Positions 8,363-15,059 of a stretch of DNA of 18,498 bases are shown here, one piece after another. The position numbers and the translations under genes were made by a program. The stretch's first letter is position 1. Each line of letters starts with the position of its first letter. Below the pieces are notes generated by a model. It did not search any database. It had not been told where the DNA came from and saw only the letters and a list, made by a program, of their open reading frames with translations. Origin of the DNA: an uncultured Flavobacterium sp. (GTDB taxonomy: Bacteria > Bacteroidota > Bacteroidia > Flavobacteriales > Flavobacteriaceae); assembly GCF_946479975.1 (NCBI RefSeq), contig NZ_CAMLIX010000087.1, positions 1 through 18,498 of the forward strand, in the 5' to 3' direction.

Positions 8363-8489
8363 AAAAAAGTTAGCCATTAATTATTGAATTTACACCAATT
8401 TGATTGGTTTTATAAAATTCAACTCAAAAGAAAAGAACTAATTAGTCAATTAGTAGAATTCGTGGCCAACAAAAAAATAAAAATTAAGA
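8363..8489. repeat. Intra-operon palindromic filler, GTTAGCCA/GCCACGAATT family
   Basis: The left end reads GTTAGCCATTAATTATTGAA from about 8369, and the right end, read on the minus strand from about 8469, begins GTTGGCCACGAATTCTACTA; the two form imperfect inverted arms. The right arm resembles bases 15-45 of the window. A 64-codon reading frame crosses it but has no protein-like character. Confidence 0.55.
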
Positions 8490-9257
8490 ATGAAAAATTT
8501 ACTTCTTTATATTTTACTAACGGTTTCTTTTGCAGCTGCTGCACAAGAGAAAGACAAATCATTGCCTGCTGCCAATGAAGAATATAAACAGAATAAATTT
8601 GTTGATGCAGAGGCAAACTATAGAATTTCGGAATCAAAATTTCCGAAACGATCTGCGGCGCCATACAATTTAGGAAATAGTATTTACAGACAAAATCAAG
8701 TTTCGGAAGCCAAATTTGCTTACGCGAAAGCGATAAAAAACGCTAAAACAAGACCTGAAAAACACAAAGCTTTTCATAATCTTGGAAACGTTTTCATGAA
8801 AGAGAAAGATTATACGCAGGCAGTTGAAGCTTACAAACAAGCTTTACGTAACGATCCTACAGATGAGGAAACGCGTTACAACTATGCTTATGCGAAACAA
8901 AAACTAAAAGAGAATCCGCCGAAAAACGATAACAAAGACAAGAATAAGGATAAGGACAAAGACAAGGATAAAAACAAAGATAAAGACAAGGACAAAAATA
9001 AAGATCAGAACAAAGACAAGGATAAAAAAGACGACAACGGCGATAAGGACAAAGACAAAAAAGACGCTAAAAATGATCCTAAGAAAGATGACAAGTCTGA
9101 CAATAAAGGAGAACCTAAACCGCAGCCTGGAGGAATATCTAAAGAGAGAGTTCAGAATTTATTAGATGCGGTGAACAATGAAGAGAAGAAAATTCAAGAT
9201 AAAGTAAACGCACAAAAAGTAAAAGGAAATCCTAGGAAAACAGAAAAAGACTGGTAA
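8490..9257 (+). CDS. batC: BatC, TPR protein with Lys/Asp-rich segment
   Basis: The 255-residue protein has an N-terminal signal peptide (cleavage probably after AAAAQ, residue 19). TPR helices follow at about 25-140, with LGNSIYRQNQ at 61-70 and LGNVFMKEKDYTQAVEAYKQ near 98-117. Residues 145-205 are a low-complexity stretch of alternating Lys, Asp and Asn, likely disordered. The C-terminal 40 residues return to normal composition and end EKDW, a tail I associate with BatC proteins. Lys and Asp codons are mixed in the repeat, which argues for a long-standing protein feature and not a fresh slippage product. No membrane span exists beyond the signal. It probably links the VWA proteins to other Bat members in the periplasm. 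It lies 105 bp before batD. Confidence 0.88.
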   Translation: MKNLLLYILLTVSFAAAAQEKDKSLPAANEEYKQNKFVDAEANYRISESKFPKRSAAPYNLGNSIYRQNQVSEAKFAYAKAIKNAKTRPEKHKAFHNLGNVFMKEKDYTQAVEAYKQALRNDPTDEETRYNYAYAKQKLKENPPKNDNKDKNKDKDKDKDKNKDKDKDKNKDQNKDKDKKDDNGDKDKDKKDAKNDPKKDDKSDNKGEPKPQPGGISKERVQNLLDAVNNEEKKIQDKVNAQKVKGNPRKTEKDW

Positions 9258-9362
9258 AATTTGATTAATCGTTTAACCGTTAATTTGTTTATTTGATCAA
9301 AGAAAACGATTAAACAAAATGACGATTAAACGATTAAACATTAAAAAACGATTAAACATTAA
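9258..9362. repeat. Intra-operon repeat, ACGATTAAAC family
   Basis: ACGATTAAAC occurs four times, at 9306-9315, 9322-9331, 9330-9339 and 9348-9357. An inverted relative (TTAATCGTTTAAC) sits near 9266-9278, just after the batC stop. The last copy ends a few bases before the batD ATG. The result is a hairpin-plus-direct-repeat filler unlike those in the other gaps. No gene is visible. Confidence 0.6.
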
Positions 9363-11108
9363 ATGAAAAGATATTTAATTCTATTTCTAATCACATTTCA
9401 GGGACTTATGGCTCAAGTACAATTTGAAGCCAGAGTCAGCAAAAACACGCTTGGAGTAAACGAAAGACTTCGTGTAGATTTCATTATGAATGTAGACGGA
9501 GATAACTTCGAACAGCCTTCTTTTGACGGATTTAGAATGGTTGCAGGTCCAAGCCAGCAGGTCAGCCAATCTTGGATAAACGGCCGTAGTTCTTTTCAAA
9601 AAATATATTCGTACATCTTACAGCCAGAAAGAAAAGGAGTTGTAATGATCAAGGCAGCCGCTATAGAATATAACGGTCAAGTTTACAAAACTAATGCGAT
9701 AAAAGTTACGGTTACCAATGCTGTTGCGCAAGAAAGAGACCCGAACGACAGACCTCCAGGATCTGGAAACGAACTATTGCGTTTGGTTGCTGAAGTTTCT
9801 AAAACAAATCCGTATTTAAATGAGCCTATTACAGTTGTTTATAAACTGTACTTCAATAATATTGGTGTAACTGGTTTTAAAGAATTAGCAAAACCTAAAT
9901 ACAATGATTTCTGGAATCAAAACATTGAAATAAAACAATTAGTAAGTGAAGAAGGAAGTTTTCAAGGTGAAAGATGTTATTATGTAATCTTGAAGAAAAC
10001 GATTTTATATCCGCAGAAATCTGGAAGACTAACTATTGAACCGCTTTCACTTGATATTGGAGTGCAACTGCCAACAAATCGTCGTGATATGTTTGGTCAA
10101 ATGCAGATTGTAGAAGACAATAAAGTAGTTTCTACAGGAGCCAAAGCGATTAATGTAAGACCACTTCCAGAGAGCAATAAGCCTGAAGGATTTACTGGTG
10201 CTGTTGGAAAATTTAATTTTACCGTTACTCCATCAAAAACTACACTTAAAAATGGTGAAGGTCTTGATTTAATTGTAAGCGCGCAGGGAACTGGAAACAT
10301 GAAGTTATTTACGCTTCCAAAACCTGTTGTTCCAAATGCATTAGAAATGTACGATCCTGTTCATGACGAAAGTGTGACTACTTCATTGTCTGGAATGTCT
10401 GGAAGAATTACAGATAAATATACTATTGTGCCTCAGTATAAAGGAAAATATGCTATTAAACCAATGCAGTTTTCATATTTCGATTTGAGCACGGGAACTT
10501 ATAAAACTATAACTTCAAAAGAAATTATGGTGGATGTTTTAGACGGTCCAACTCCAGCAGAAGCCAACACTGGAACACCTTCTAAAAATGCAATTGCTCA
10601 AACAGATCATTTTAAAAACATAAAATCTAAAACAGTTTTAATTCCTATTGCTAAAAAAGAATTTTATGGTTCTAATTTGTATTTGGCATTATTGTACGCT
10701 CCATTCTTAATTATTCCGTTAATTATTTTAGCTAAGAAAAGAAAAGAAGCTAGTGATGCCGATGTTACTGGAAACAGAATAAGAATGAACAATAAATTGG
10801 CTAAGAAATATTTATCGCAAGCGAAGAAACATCTCAACAACAAAGAGCCTTTCTATATCGCATTAGAAAAAGCAATGCATAATTTCTTAAAAGCCAAATT
10901 GCATATTGAAACTTCAGAAATGAGCAAAGACAATATTAGAGAATTGTTATTGTCAAGAAATGCAAATCCAGAAACGGTTCAGAATTTTATTGATTTGACA
11001 GAAAACTGCGAATTTGCACGTTATGCACCAGCTTCAAGCGCTTCGATACAGCAGGATTATGACAAAGCTGTTTTGATTATTTCTGAATTGGAAAAACAGA
11101 TTGTTTAA
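9363..11108 (+). CDS. batD: BatD, oxygen-tolerance family membrane protein
   Basis: The 581-residue protein matches the BatD plan in order and length. A signal peptide runs to about residue 18 (GLMAQ). A large extracytoplasmic region of beta-sandwich-like repeats follows (about 19-435); it opens VQFEARVSKNTLGVNERLRV and repeats the pattern near 280-300 (FTVTPSKTTLKNGEGLDLIV). One membrane span lies at about 437-457, and a 120-residue cytosolic helical region with ETSEMSKDNIRELLL and FARYAP completes it. The extracytoplasmic repeats suggest protein binding rather than catalysis; no enzyme motif was seen. The cytosolic part resembles that of the 543-residue protein encoded upstream of batA. BatD probably anchors the Bat complex and contacts MoxR or DUF58 on the inside, which is inference. 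The batE gene starts 85 bp downstream. Confidence 0.92.
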   Translation: MKRYLILFLITFQGLMAQVQFEARVSKNTLGVNERLRVDFIMNVDGDNFEQPSFDGFRMVAGPSQQVSQSWINGRSSFQKIYSYILQPERKGVVMIKAAAIEYNGQVYKTNAIKVTVTNAVAQERDPNDRPPGSGNELLRLVAEVSKTNPYLNEPITVVYKLYFNNIGVTGFKELAKPKYNDFWNQNIEIKQLVSEEGSFQGERCYYVILKKTILYPQKSGRLTIEPLSLDIGVQLPTNRRDMFGQMQIVEDNKVVSTGAKAINVRPLPESNKPEGFTGAVGKFNFTVTPSKTTLKNGEGLDLIVSAQGTGNMKLFTLPKPVVPNALEMYDPVHDESVTTSLSGMSGRITDKYTIVPQYKGKYAIKPMQFSYFDLSTGTYKTITSKEIMVDVLDGPTPAEANTGTPSKNAIAQTDHFKNIKSKTVLIPIAKKEFYGSNLYLALLYAPFLIIPLIILAKKRKEASDADVTGNRIRMNNKLAKKYLSQAKKHLNNKEPFYIALEKAMHNFLKAKLHIETSEMSKDNIRELLLSRNANPETVQNFIDLTENCEFARYAPASSASIQQDYDKAVLIISELEKQIV

Positions 11109-11193
11109 TTTTTACCGCAAAGTTCGCTAAGAAAATTGATTTAGATTGAGTCGAATTAAGTTCGCAAAGTTGAAAATCTTATTATAAAAGAAA
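11109..11193. repeat. Short CGCAAAGTTCGC-type repeat between batD and batE
   Basis: CGCAAAGTTCGCTAAG near 11117-11132 and AAGTTCGCAAAGTTG near 11159-11173 share the AAGTTCGC word. It is the shortest and weakest of the fillers in the operon. No gene is visible. Confidence 0.4.
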
Positions 11194-11940
11194 ATGAAAA
11201 ACATAGTATATCTCTTTTTATTAATCTCGCAGGTTTTCTTTGCGCAAGGGCGTTTTGAATCGGCAAATGCGCTTTACCAAAAAGGCCAGTATAAAGAAGC
11301 GGTTCAGGTTTACGAAAACATCGTTAAGGAAGATAAATTACATTCTGCCGAATTGTATTTTAATCTAGGAAACTGTTATTACAAATTAAATCAAGTTGCG
11401 CCTTCGATTTATAATTATGAAAAGGCTTTGGTTTTAAAACCGAATGATCCAGAAACTTTAAACAATTTGAAGTTTGCTAAAAAGCTGACAATTGACGAAA
11501 TAAAAGAAGTCCCAAAAGTGGGTTTTGCCAAACTGATACAGAACTTTACTTCGATTTTTGATTATAATGTCTGGGCAAAAATTGCTGTAGCAATCGGTTT
11601 TATCTTTCTGCTGAGTTTTATTGGTTATTATTTTTCAAAAGCCACGCTTACCAAAAGAATTTATTTTGTTGGAATGTTCGTTTTCCTAATCGCATTTGCT
11701 TTAAGTATTTCCGCTGCAATGTCTGAAAAAAGTCATTTTGATAATGATCGTGTTGCCATTGTTTTTTCTGAATTTAGCCAAGTTCGCGGCGAACCTCAAA
11801 AATCAGGAAACGGAATTATTTTATTACACGAAGGAGCAAAAGTATATGTTTTAGAAAGCATCGCTGGCTGGAAAAAAGTCGAATTAACAGACGGAACACA
11901 AGGCTGGATTGATTCTTCAACTATCAAAGAAGTAAAATAG
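11194..11940 (+). CDS. batE: BatE, TPR and SH3-like protein
   Basis: This 248-residue protein closes the Bat operon. It has a signal peptide to about residue 18 (VFFAQ) and two or more TPR motifs at about 20-98, with LYFNLGNCYYKLNQ at 54-67 and NYEKALVLKPNDPETLNNLK at 74-93. Two membrane spans lie at about 126-147 and 156-176. The C-terminal bacterial SH3-like domain (about 190-246) contains VRGEP, HEGAKVYVLE and GWKKVEL, and ends in the DGTQGWI motif. This layout, TPR then two spans then SH3, is that expected for BatE in Bacteroidota. TPR and SH3 parts probably both face the periplasm and bind proteins or peptidoglycan-linked ligands. A strong hairpin terminator follows 22 bp after the stop. 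Confidence 0.92.
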   Translation: MKNIVYLFLLISQVFFAQGRFESANALYQKGQYKEAVQVYENIVKEDKLHSAELYFNLGNCYYKLNQVAPSIYNYEKALVLKPNDPETLNNLKFAKKLTIDEIKEVPKVGFAKLIQNFTSIFDYNVWAKIAVAIGFIFLLSFIGYYFSKATLTKRIYFVGMFVFLIAFALSISAAMSEKSHFDNDRVAIVFSEFSQVRGEPQKSGNGIILLHEGAKVYVLESIAGWKKVELTDGTQGWIDSSTIKEVK

Positions 11941-11962
11941 GTTTTAAAAATATTTAAATACA

Positions 11963-12009
11963 AAAAATCCCAAATTTCAAAATTATTGGAATTTGGGATT
12001 TCATTTTTT
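11963..12009. terminator. Bidirectional intrinsic terminator between batE and the VWA lipoprotein gene
   Basis: The arms 11965-11980 (AAATCCCAAATTTCAA) and 11986-12001 (TTGGAATTTGGGATTT) pair at 15 of 16 positions with a 5-base loop. An A-run precedes and a T-run follows, so it can stop transcription from both converging genes. The right arm is part of an 18-mer also found in the batA-batB gap. Confidence 0.8.
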
Positions 12010-12021
12010 AGAATTGAATGA

Positions 12022-13575
12022 TTAATTCACTGCATCAACCAATCGTAAAAATTCAGATCTGTAACCTTCTTCGTCATTTGACAATCCTGATTTTGCGAGT
12101 TGTTTGATATCAGAAGTTGAACTGCTCGCGATATATTTTGATTCACGCAATTTGAGTCCGAACCAAGAAACGGCAGTTGTAAATTTAAAATCTGGTGAGC
12201 TATTTTCCAAATTCGTTTTCTTATCTGCTATTACATTTACGATTTCTATGCTTTTATTGCCATCAGGTTTTTTATATCTAAATTTTACCGTTGCAAGCTC
12301 ATCGCTGAAATTCCCGGCGCTTTTCTGTGTTTTCGTATATTTCAAATCGGACGGAACATAATCACTTTCAACTCCAGTTGGAATCACTTCATACAAAGCC
12401 GTAACCGAATGTCCGCTTCCTAATTCGCCAGCATCAATTTTATCATTTTTGAAATCTTCTGCATTTAATTTTCGATTTTCGTACCCAATCAATCGATACG
12501 CCTGAACATGTTTCGGATTAAATTCGATTTGGATTTTTACATCTTTCGCGATAGCAAACATTGATCCTTTAAATTCTTTTCCAAGAAAACGATTTGCTTC
12601 CTGAATGTTATCAATGTAAGCGTAATTTCCATTTCCTTTATCAGCTAAAATTTCCATTTTAGAATCTTTATAATTCCCCATTCCGAATCCTAAAACGGTG
12701 AGGAAAACTCCAGATTCTCTTTTTTGTTCAATCAATTTCAGCATATCATCATCTGTTGAAGCGCCAACATTAAAATCACCATCTGTAGCTATCACTACTC
12801 TATTGTTTCCCTCTTTAATGAAGTTTTGCTGTGCTAATTTATAGGCTAATTCGATTCCTTCTCCTCCTGCCGTGCTACCACCTGCGTGAAGATCATCAAA
12901 AGCATCTATAATATCCTCTTTGTTATCTCCAGAAGTTGGTTCTAAAACCACTCCCGCAGATCCTGCATACACTACAATCGAGACTTTATCAATGCTTCGG
13001 AGTTCCTTCACTAAAATTTTCATAGATTCTTTCAGTAACGGTAATTTGTTTTGTTCATCCATAGAACCCGAAACATCAACTAAAAAAACCAGATTAGTAG
13101 CCGGCAAATTTGCCATTGGAATGTTTTTTCCCTGTAAACCAATTTTTAGTAATTGACTATTTTTGTTCCAAGGACAATCGCTGTATTCTGTATTGATAGA
13201 AAACGGATGCTGGCCATCTGGCTGTGGATATTTGTATTTGAAGAAATTGATCATTTCCTCAACACGAACGGCGTCTTTAGGAACTTTTTGCCCTTCATTT
13301 ATAAATCGGCGAATATTGGTATAGGATGCATTATCAACATCAATAGAAAAAGTAGAAAGTGGTGTTTTAAGAGGAGATTCAAAAGGATTTTCGTCCAATC
13401 CTGCATAGCTTTCTGTGTTTGGCTCAGGAATAACATAATCTTCATCAAGAGCATCACTTGTGGTAACTGCCGTTTCGGTATTATCTGCGTTCTGTTCATT
13501 GGCGTAGTCAACTTTCTTACAGCTGAAAATAGTAAGTACAAGGAATGCCATCATAAAGAAATTAAGATTTCTCAT
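12022..13575 (-). CDS. YfbK-type VWA-domain lipoprotein
   Basis: The 517-residue protein starts with a lipoprotein signal: a short hydrophobic run and then FSC with Cys19 as the likely lipidation site, so it is probably membrane-anchored on the envelope side. After an acidic linker rich in Asp, Glu and Thr (about 21-70) comes the N-terminal domain typical of this family (FSIDVDNASYTNIRRFI at 76-92, with VRVEEMINFF). The VWA domain carries DVSGS at 167-171 and ATDGDFNVGAS later. The C-terminal third matches the domain known as DUF3520. Relatives in this phylum often carry an extra N-terminal carboxypeptidase-regulatory-like domain; it is absent here. The gene converges on batE. The function is unknown, but the metal-site motif is intact and protein binding is likely. 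Confidence 0.88.
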   Translation of the reverse strand: MRNLNFFMMAFLVLTIFSCKKVDYANEQNADNTETAVTTSDALDEDYVIPEPNTESYAGLDENPFESPLKTPLSTFSIDVDNASYTNIRRFINEGQKVPKDAVRVEEMINFFKYKYPQPDGQHPFSINTEYSDCPWNKNSQLLKIGLQGKNIPMANLPATNLVFLVDVSGSMDEQNKLPLLKESMKILVKELRSIDKVSIVVYAGSAGVVLEPTSGDNKEDIIDAFDDLHAGGSTAGGEGIELAYKLAQQNFIKEGNNRVVIATDGDFNVGASTDDDMLKLIEQKRESGVFLTVLGFGMGNYKDSKMEILADKGNGNYAYIDNIQEANRFLGKEFKGSMFAIAKDVKIQIEFNPKHVQAYRLIGYENRKLNAEDFKNDKIDAGELGSGHSVTALYEVIPTGVESDYVPSDLKYTKTQKSAGNFSDELATVKFRYKKPDGNKSIEIVNVIADKKTNLENSSPDFKFTTAVSWFGLKLRESKYIASSSTSDIKQLAKSGLSNDEEGYRSEFLRLVDAVN

Positions 13576-13780
13576 AAAGTAAATTTTTAAAAATTAATAA
13601 TAGGTTATTGGCTTTGAAATAAGGACTAGCATTCCGGATGTACTAGAGACGATTATTTGCATTTTTCCGAGTAAGCAAAATCGTGCCAAAAAAATTGTAA
13701 TTATTTTTATTATCTGCAAACAATATTGAAAACCCTGATTTTTAAAGGGATTTAATGGAGAAATATTTTTTGTTTTTTTA
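13576..13780. other. Upstream region of the VWA lipoprotein gene, no gene
   Basis: This is the 5' side of the minus-strand lipoprotein gene and should contain its promoter. Two small stem-capable stretches, CTAGCATTCCGG...CTAG at about 13625-13647 and CGATTATTTGC...GCAAAATCG at about 13649-13682, are richer in G and C than the surroundings and may form a structured leader. I could not find a convincing -33/-7 pair. Confidence 0.35.
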
Positions 13781-13868
13781 TTTTGCCACAGATTAAAGGA
13801 TTCAAAAAGATTAATTTTTGAAATCTAATAATCTATGAAATTACAATAGCATATTTACACACAGAATT

Positions 13869-13894
13869 GTAGAGACGCACAGCAGTGCGTCTAC
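13869..13894. repeat. GTAGAGACGCAC palindrome (repeat C), copy 1
   Basis: The sequence contains AGACGCAC, a 4-base loop AGCA, and GTGCGTCT, an 8-bp perfect stem. A half copy (GTAGAGACGCACCGC) lies at 14111-14125 and a diverged full copy at 14467-14490. The form is REP-like and noticeably richer in G and C than the surroundings. Confidence 0.65.
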
Positions 13895-13952
13895 ACCCAG
13901 CATATCGACAAAGATTTTATTAAAGGTCCTTACTTATGAAATAAGGTTATTC

Positions 13953-14013
13953 AACCACAAATTACACAAATTTTCACAAATTGAATTGGCGGAAATTTGT
14001 GTAATTTGCGGTT
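13953..14013. repeat. 61-bp hairpin (repeat B), copy 1
   Basis: The arms 13953-13973 and 13993-14013 (starting AACCACAAATTACACAAATT) pair at 20 of 21 positions with a G:T wobble, around a 19-base loop. The hairpin lies within 13948-14041, which is identical over 94 bp to 14301-14394. Confidence 0.8.
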
Positions 14014-14148
14014 AAAAATAATTTGAACAAAATTTAAACAGGCTCTAATGATTAGAAAAAATTAATCTTTTTGAATCCTTTAATCTGTGGCAAAAATTTC
14101 ATTCAGAATTGTAGAGACGCACCGCTTAATTATAAAATAAGGTTATTC

Positions 14149-14209
14149 AACCACAAATCACACAAATTTTCACAAATTGAATTAGCGGAAATTTGTGTAA
14201 TTTGCGGTT
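14149..14209. repeat. 61-bp hairpin (repeat B), copy 2
   Basis: It has the same arms and loop length as the copies on both sides, with one base changed in the left arm (ATCAC for ATTAC) and one in the loop. It is preceded by the half palindrome at 14111-14125. Downstream flanking sequence differs from that of the other two copies after about 14 bases. Confidence 0.8.
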
Positions 14210-14305
14210 AAAAATATTTTGAACTTTCTGATCAAATTTTTGTATAGCATATAATCTCTTTCTGCAGCTATACTTGGGGCGCTTATTTAGAAAATAAGGG
14301 TATTC

Positions 14306-14366
14306 AACCACAAATTACACAAATTTTCACAAATTGAATTGGCGGAAATTTGTGTAATTTGCGGTT
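14306..14366. repeat. 61-bp hairpin (repeat B), copy 3
   Basis: It is identical to copy 1, including flanks (94 bp, 14301-14394). It is followed by a repeat A arm and then the palindrome at 14467-14490, the same order as after copy 1, so a composite unit of roughly 190-200 bp seems to have been duplicated. Confidence 0.8.
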
Positions 14367-14466
14367 AAAAATAATTTGAACAAAATTTAAACAGACTGTA
14401 ATGTTAGATAAGAATTAATCATTTTAAATCCTTTAATCTGTGGCATTAATTTACATTCTTTGTTTT

Positions 14467-14490
14467 AGACGCACTGCGGTACGTCTCTAC
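14467..14490. repeat. Repeat C palindrome overlapping a stop codon
   Basis: AGACGCACTGCGGTACGTCT is a degenerate palindrome followed by CTAC. Read on the minus strand, the GTAGAGACG end supplies the TAG stop (14487-14489) of the folate cyclo-ligase gene. It could also act as its 3' hairpin. Confidence 0.65.
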
Positions 14491-15059
14491 AAAAACGTAT
14501 AAATCTTCTCAGGTGTAACGCAAAAATCCAATTTAATATCAGATTCAAAAACATCATCGATTTGATTTACGGCTTCGAAGAAAGAAAGTCCGATTTTGAT
14601 GGTTTCTGGTTTACATTCGGCAAGGAATTTATCGTAAAAACCTTTTCCGTAACCAATTCGGTTTCCAAAAATATCAAAAGCCAAAAGCGGTACAAAAACA
14701 ACTTCAACTTTAGAAGACGGCACTTCGATTCCGTCAACAGGTTCAGGAATATTGTATTCGTTTTTTTTGATTTTAGTATTATCCGTTAAAAGAAAATGAG
14801 TCATTTTTCTGGTATCGAAATCACTTTTAGAAATTAGGATTTCTTTGTCTTTTCCAGAAAGTAAATGAAGAATAAATTCGGTATTGACTTCTTTTTGTTC
14901 TTCAATTGGAAGAAAAACGTGGTAATAAATTTTATCCCAAATGGACATTTGAATCAACTGATTTGCAATCGCCAGACTTTTTTCTTCTATTTCATCAAAA
15001 GAAAGTGCTTTACGGAAATTTTTATATTCGATTCGAAGTTCTTTTTTACTCGTCGGCAT
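14487..15059 (-). CDS. 5-formyltetrahydrofolate cyclo-ligase
   Basis: This 190-residue cytosolic enzyme converts 5-formyltetrahydrofolate to 5,10-methenyltetrahydrofolate using ATP, returning a stored folate to one-carbon metabolism. The ATP-site signature GYGKGFYD is at 136-143. The N-terminal KKELRIEYKNFRKAL has the basic pattern typical of the family, and FLPIEEQKEVNT near 49-60 is the substrate-side region. I chose the ATG at 15059: an upstream in-frame start at 15128 would add 23 residues that read from inside the preceding gene and do not look like this family. The start lies within the last codons of the upstream gene, a 14-bp overlap, so translation is probably coupled. The stop codon lies in a dispersed palindrome, and the last residues (KIYTFL) may be recent. 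Confidence 0.9.
   Translation of the reverse strand: MPTSKKELRIEYKNFRKALSFDEIEEKSLAIANQLIQMSIWDKIYYHVFLPIEEQKEVNTEFILHLLSGKDKEILISKSDFDTRKMTHFLLTDNTKIKKNEYNIPEPVDGIEVPSSKVEVVFVPLLAFDIFGNRIGYGKGFYDKFLAECKPETIKIGLSFFEAVNQIDDVFESDIKLDFCVTPEKIYTFL

Larger units (their letters stand above)
13781..14095. repeat. 39-bp perfect inverted repeat (repeat A arms) enclosing other repeats
   Basis: Bases 13781-13819 and 14057-14095 are exact reverse complements over 39 bp. Each arm contains GCCACAGATTAAAGGATT. Enclosed between them are a GTAGAGACGCAC palindrome (13869-13894) and the first copy of the 61-bp hairpin (13953-14013). A further repeat A arm lies at about 14427-14444. The structure is nested, as if elements had inserted into one another. 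No reading frame is visible. Confidence 0.75.

Noticed and set aside
8384..8578. 64-codon plus-strand frame across the batB-batC gap
   Set aside because: It runs through repeat sequence and into batC in another frame; its product has no protein-like pattern.
8935..9105. Frameshift or assembly slippage in the batC low-complexity segment
   Set aside because: The frame stays open and the C-terminal tail has the expected BatC-like ending, so the reading frame is intact.
13153..13590. 145-codon plus-strand reading frame opposite the VWA lipoprotein gene
   Set aside because: It is an antisense shadow of a well-supported gene. The translation is rich in Ile, Phe, Asn and Cys without any domain pattern.
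13938..14400. CRISPR array
   Set aside because: The three repeats are long hairpins with unequal spacing (196 and 157 bp between left arms), share flanking sequence with each other, and have no cas genes nearby.
13576..14486. Insertion sequence or hidden gene in the 910-bp gap
   Set aside because: No reading frame of useful length or transposase motif is present; repeats account for most of it.
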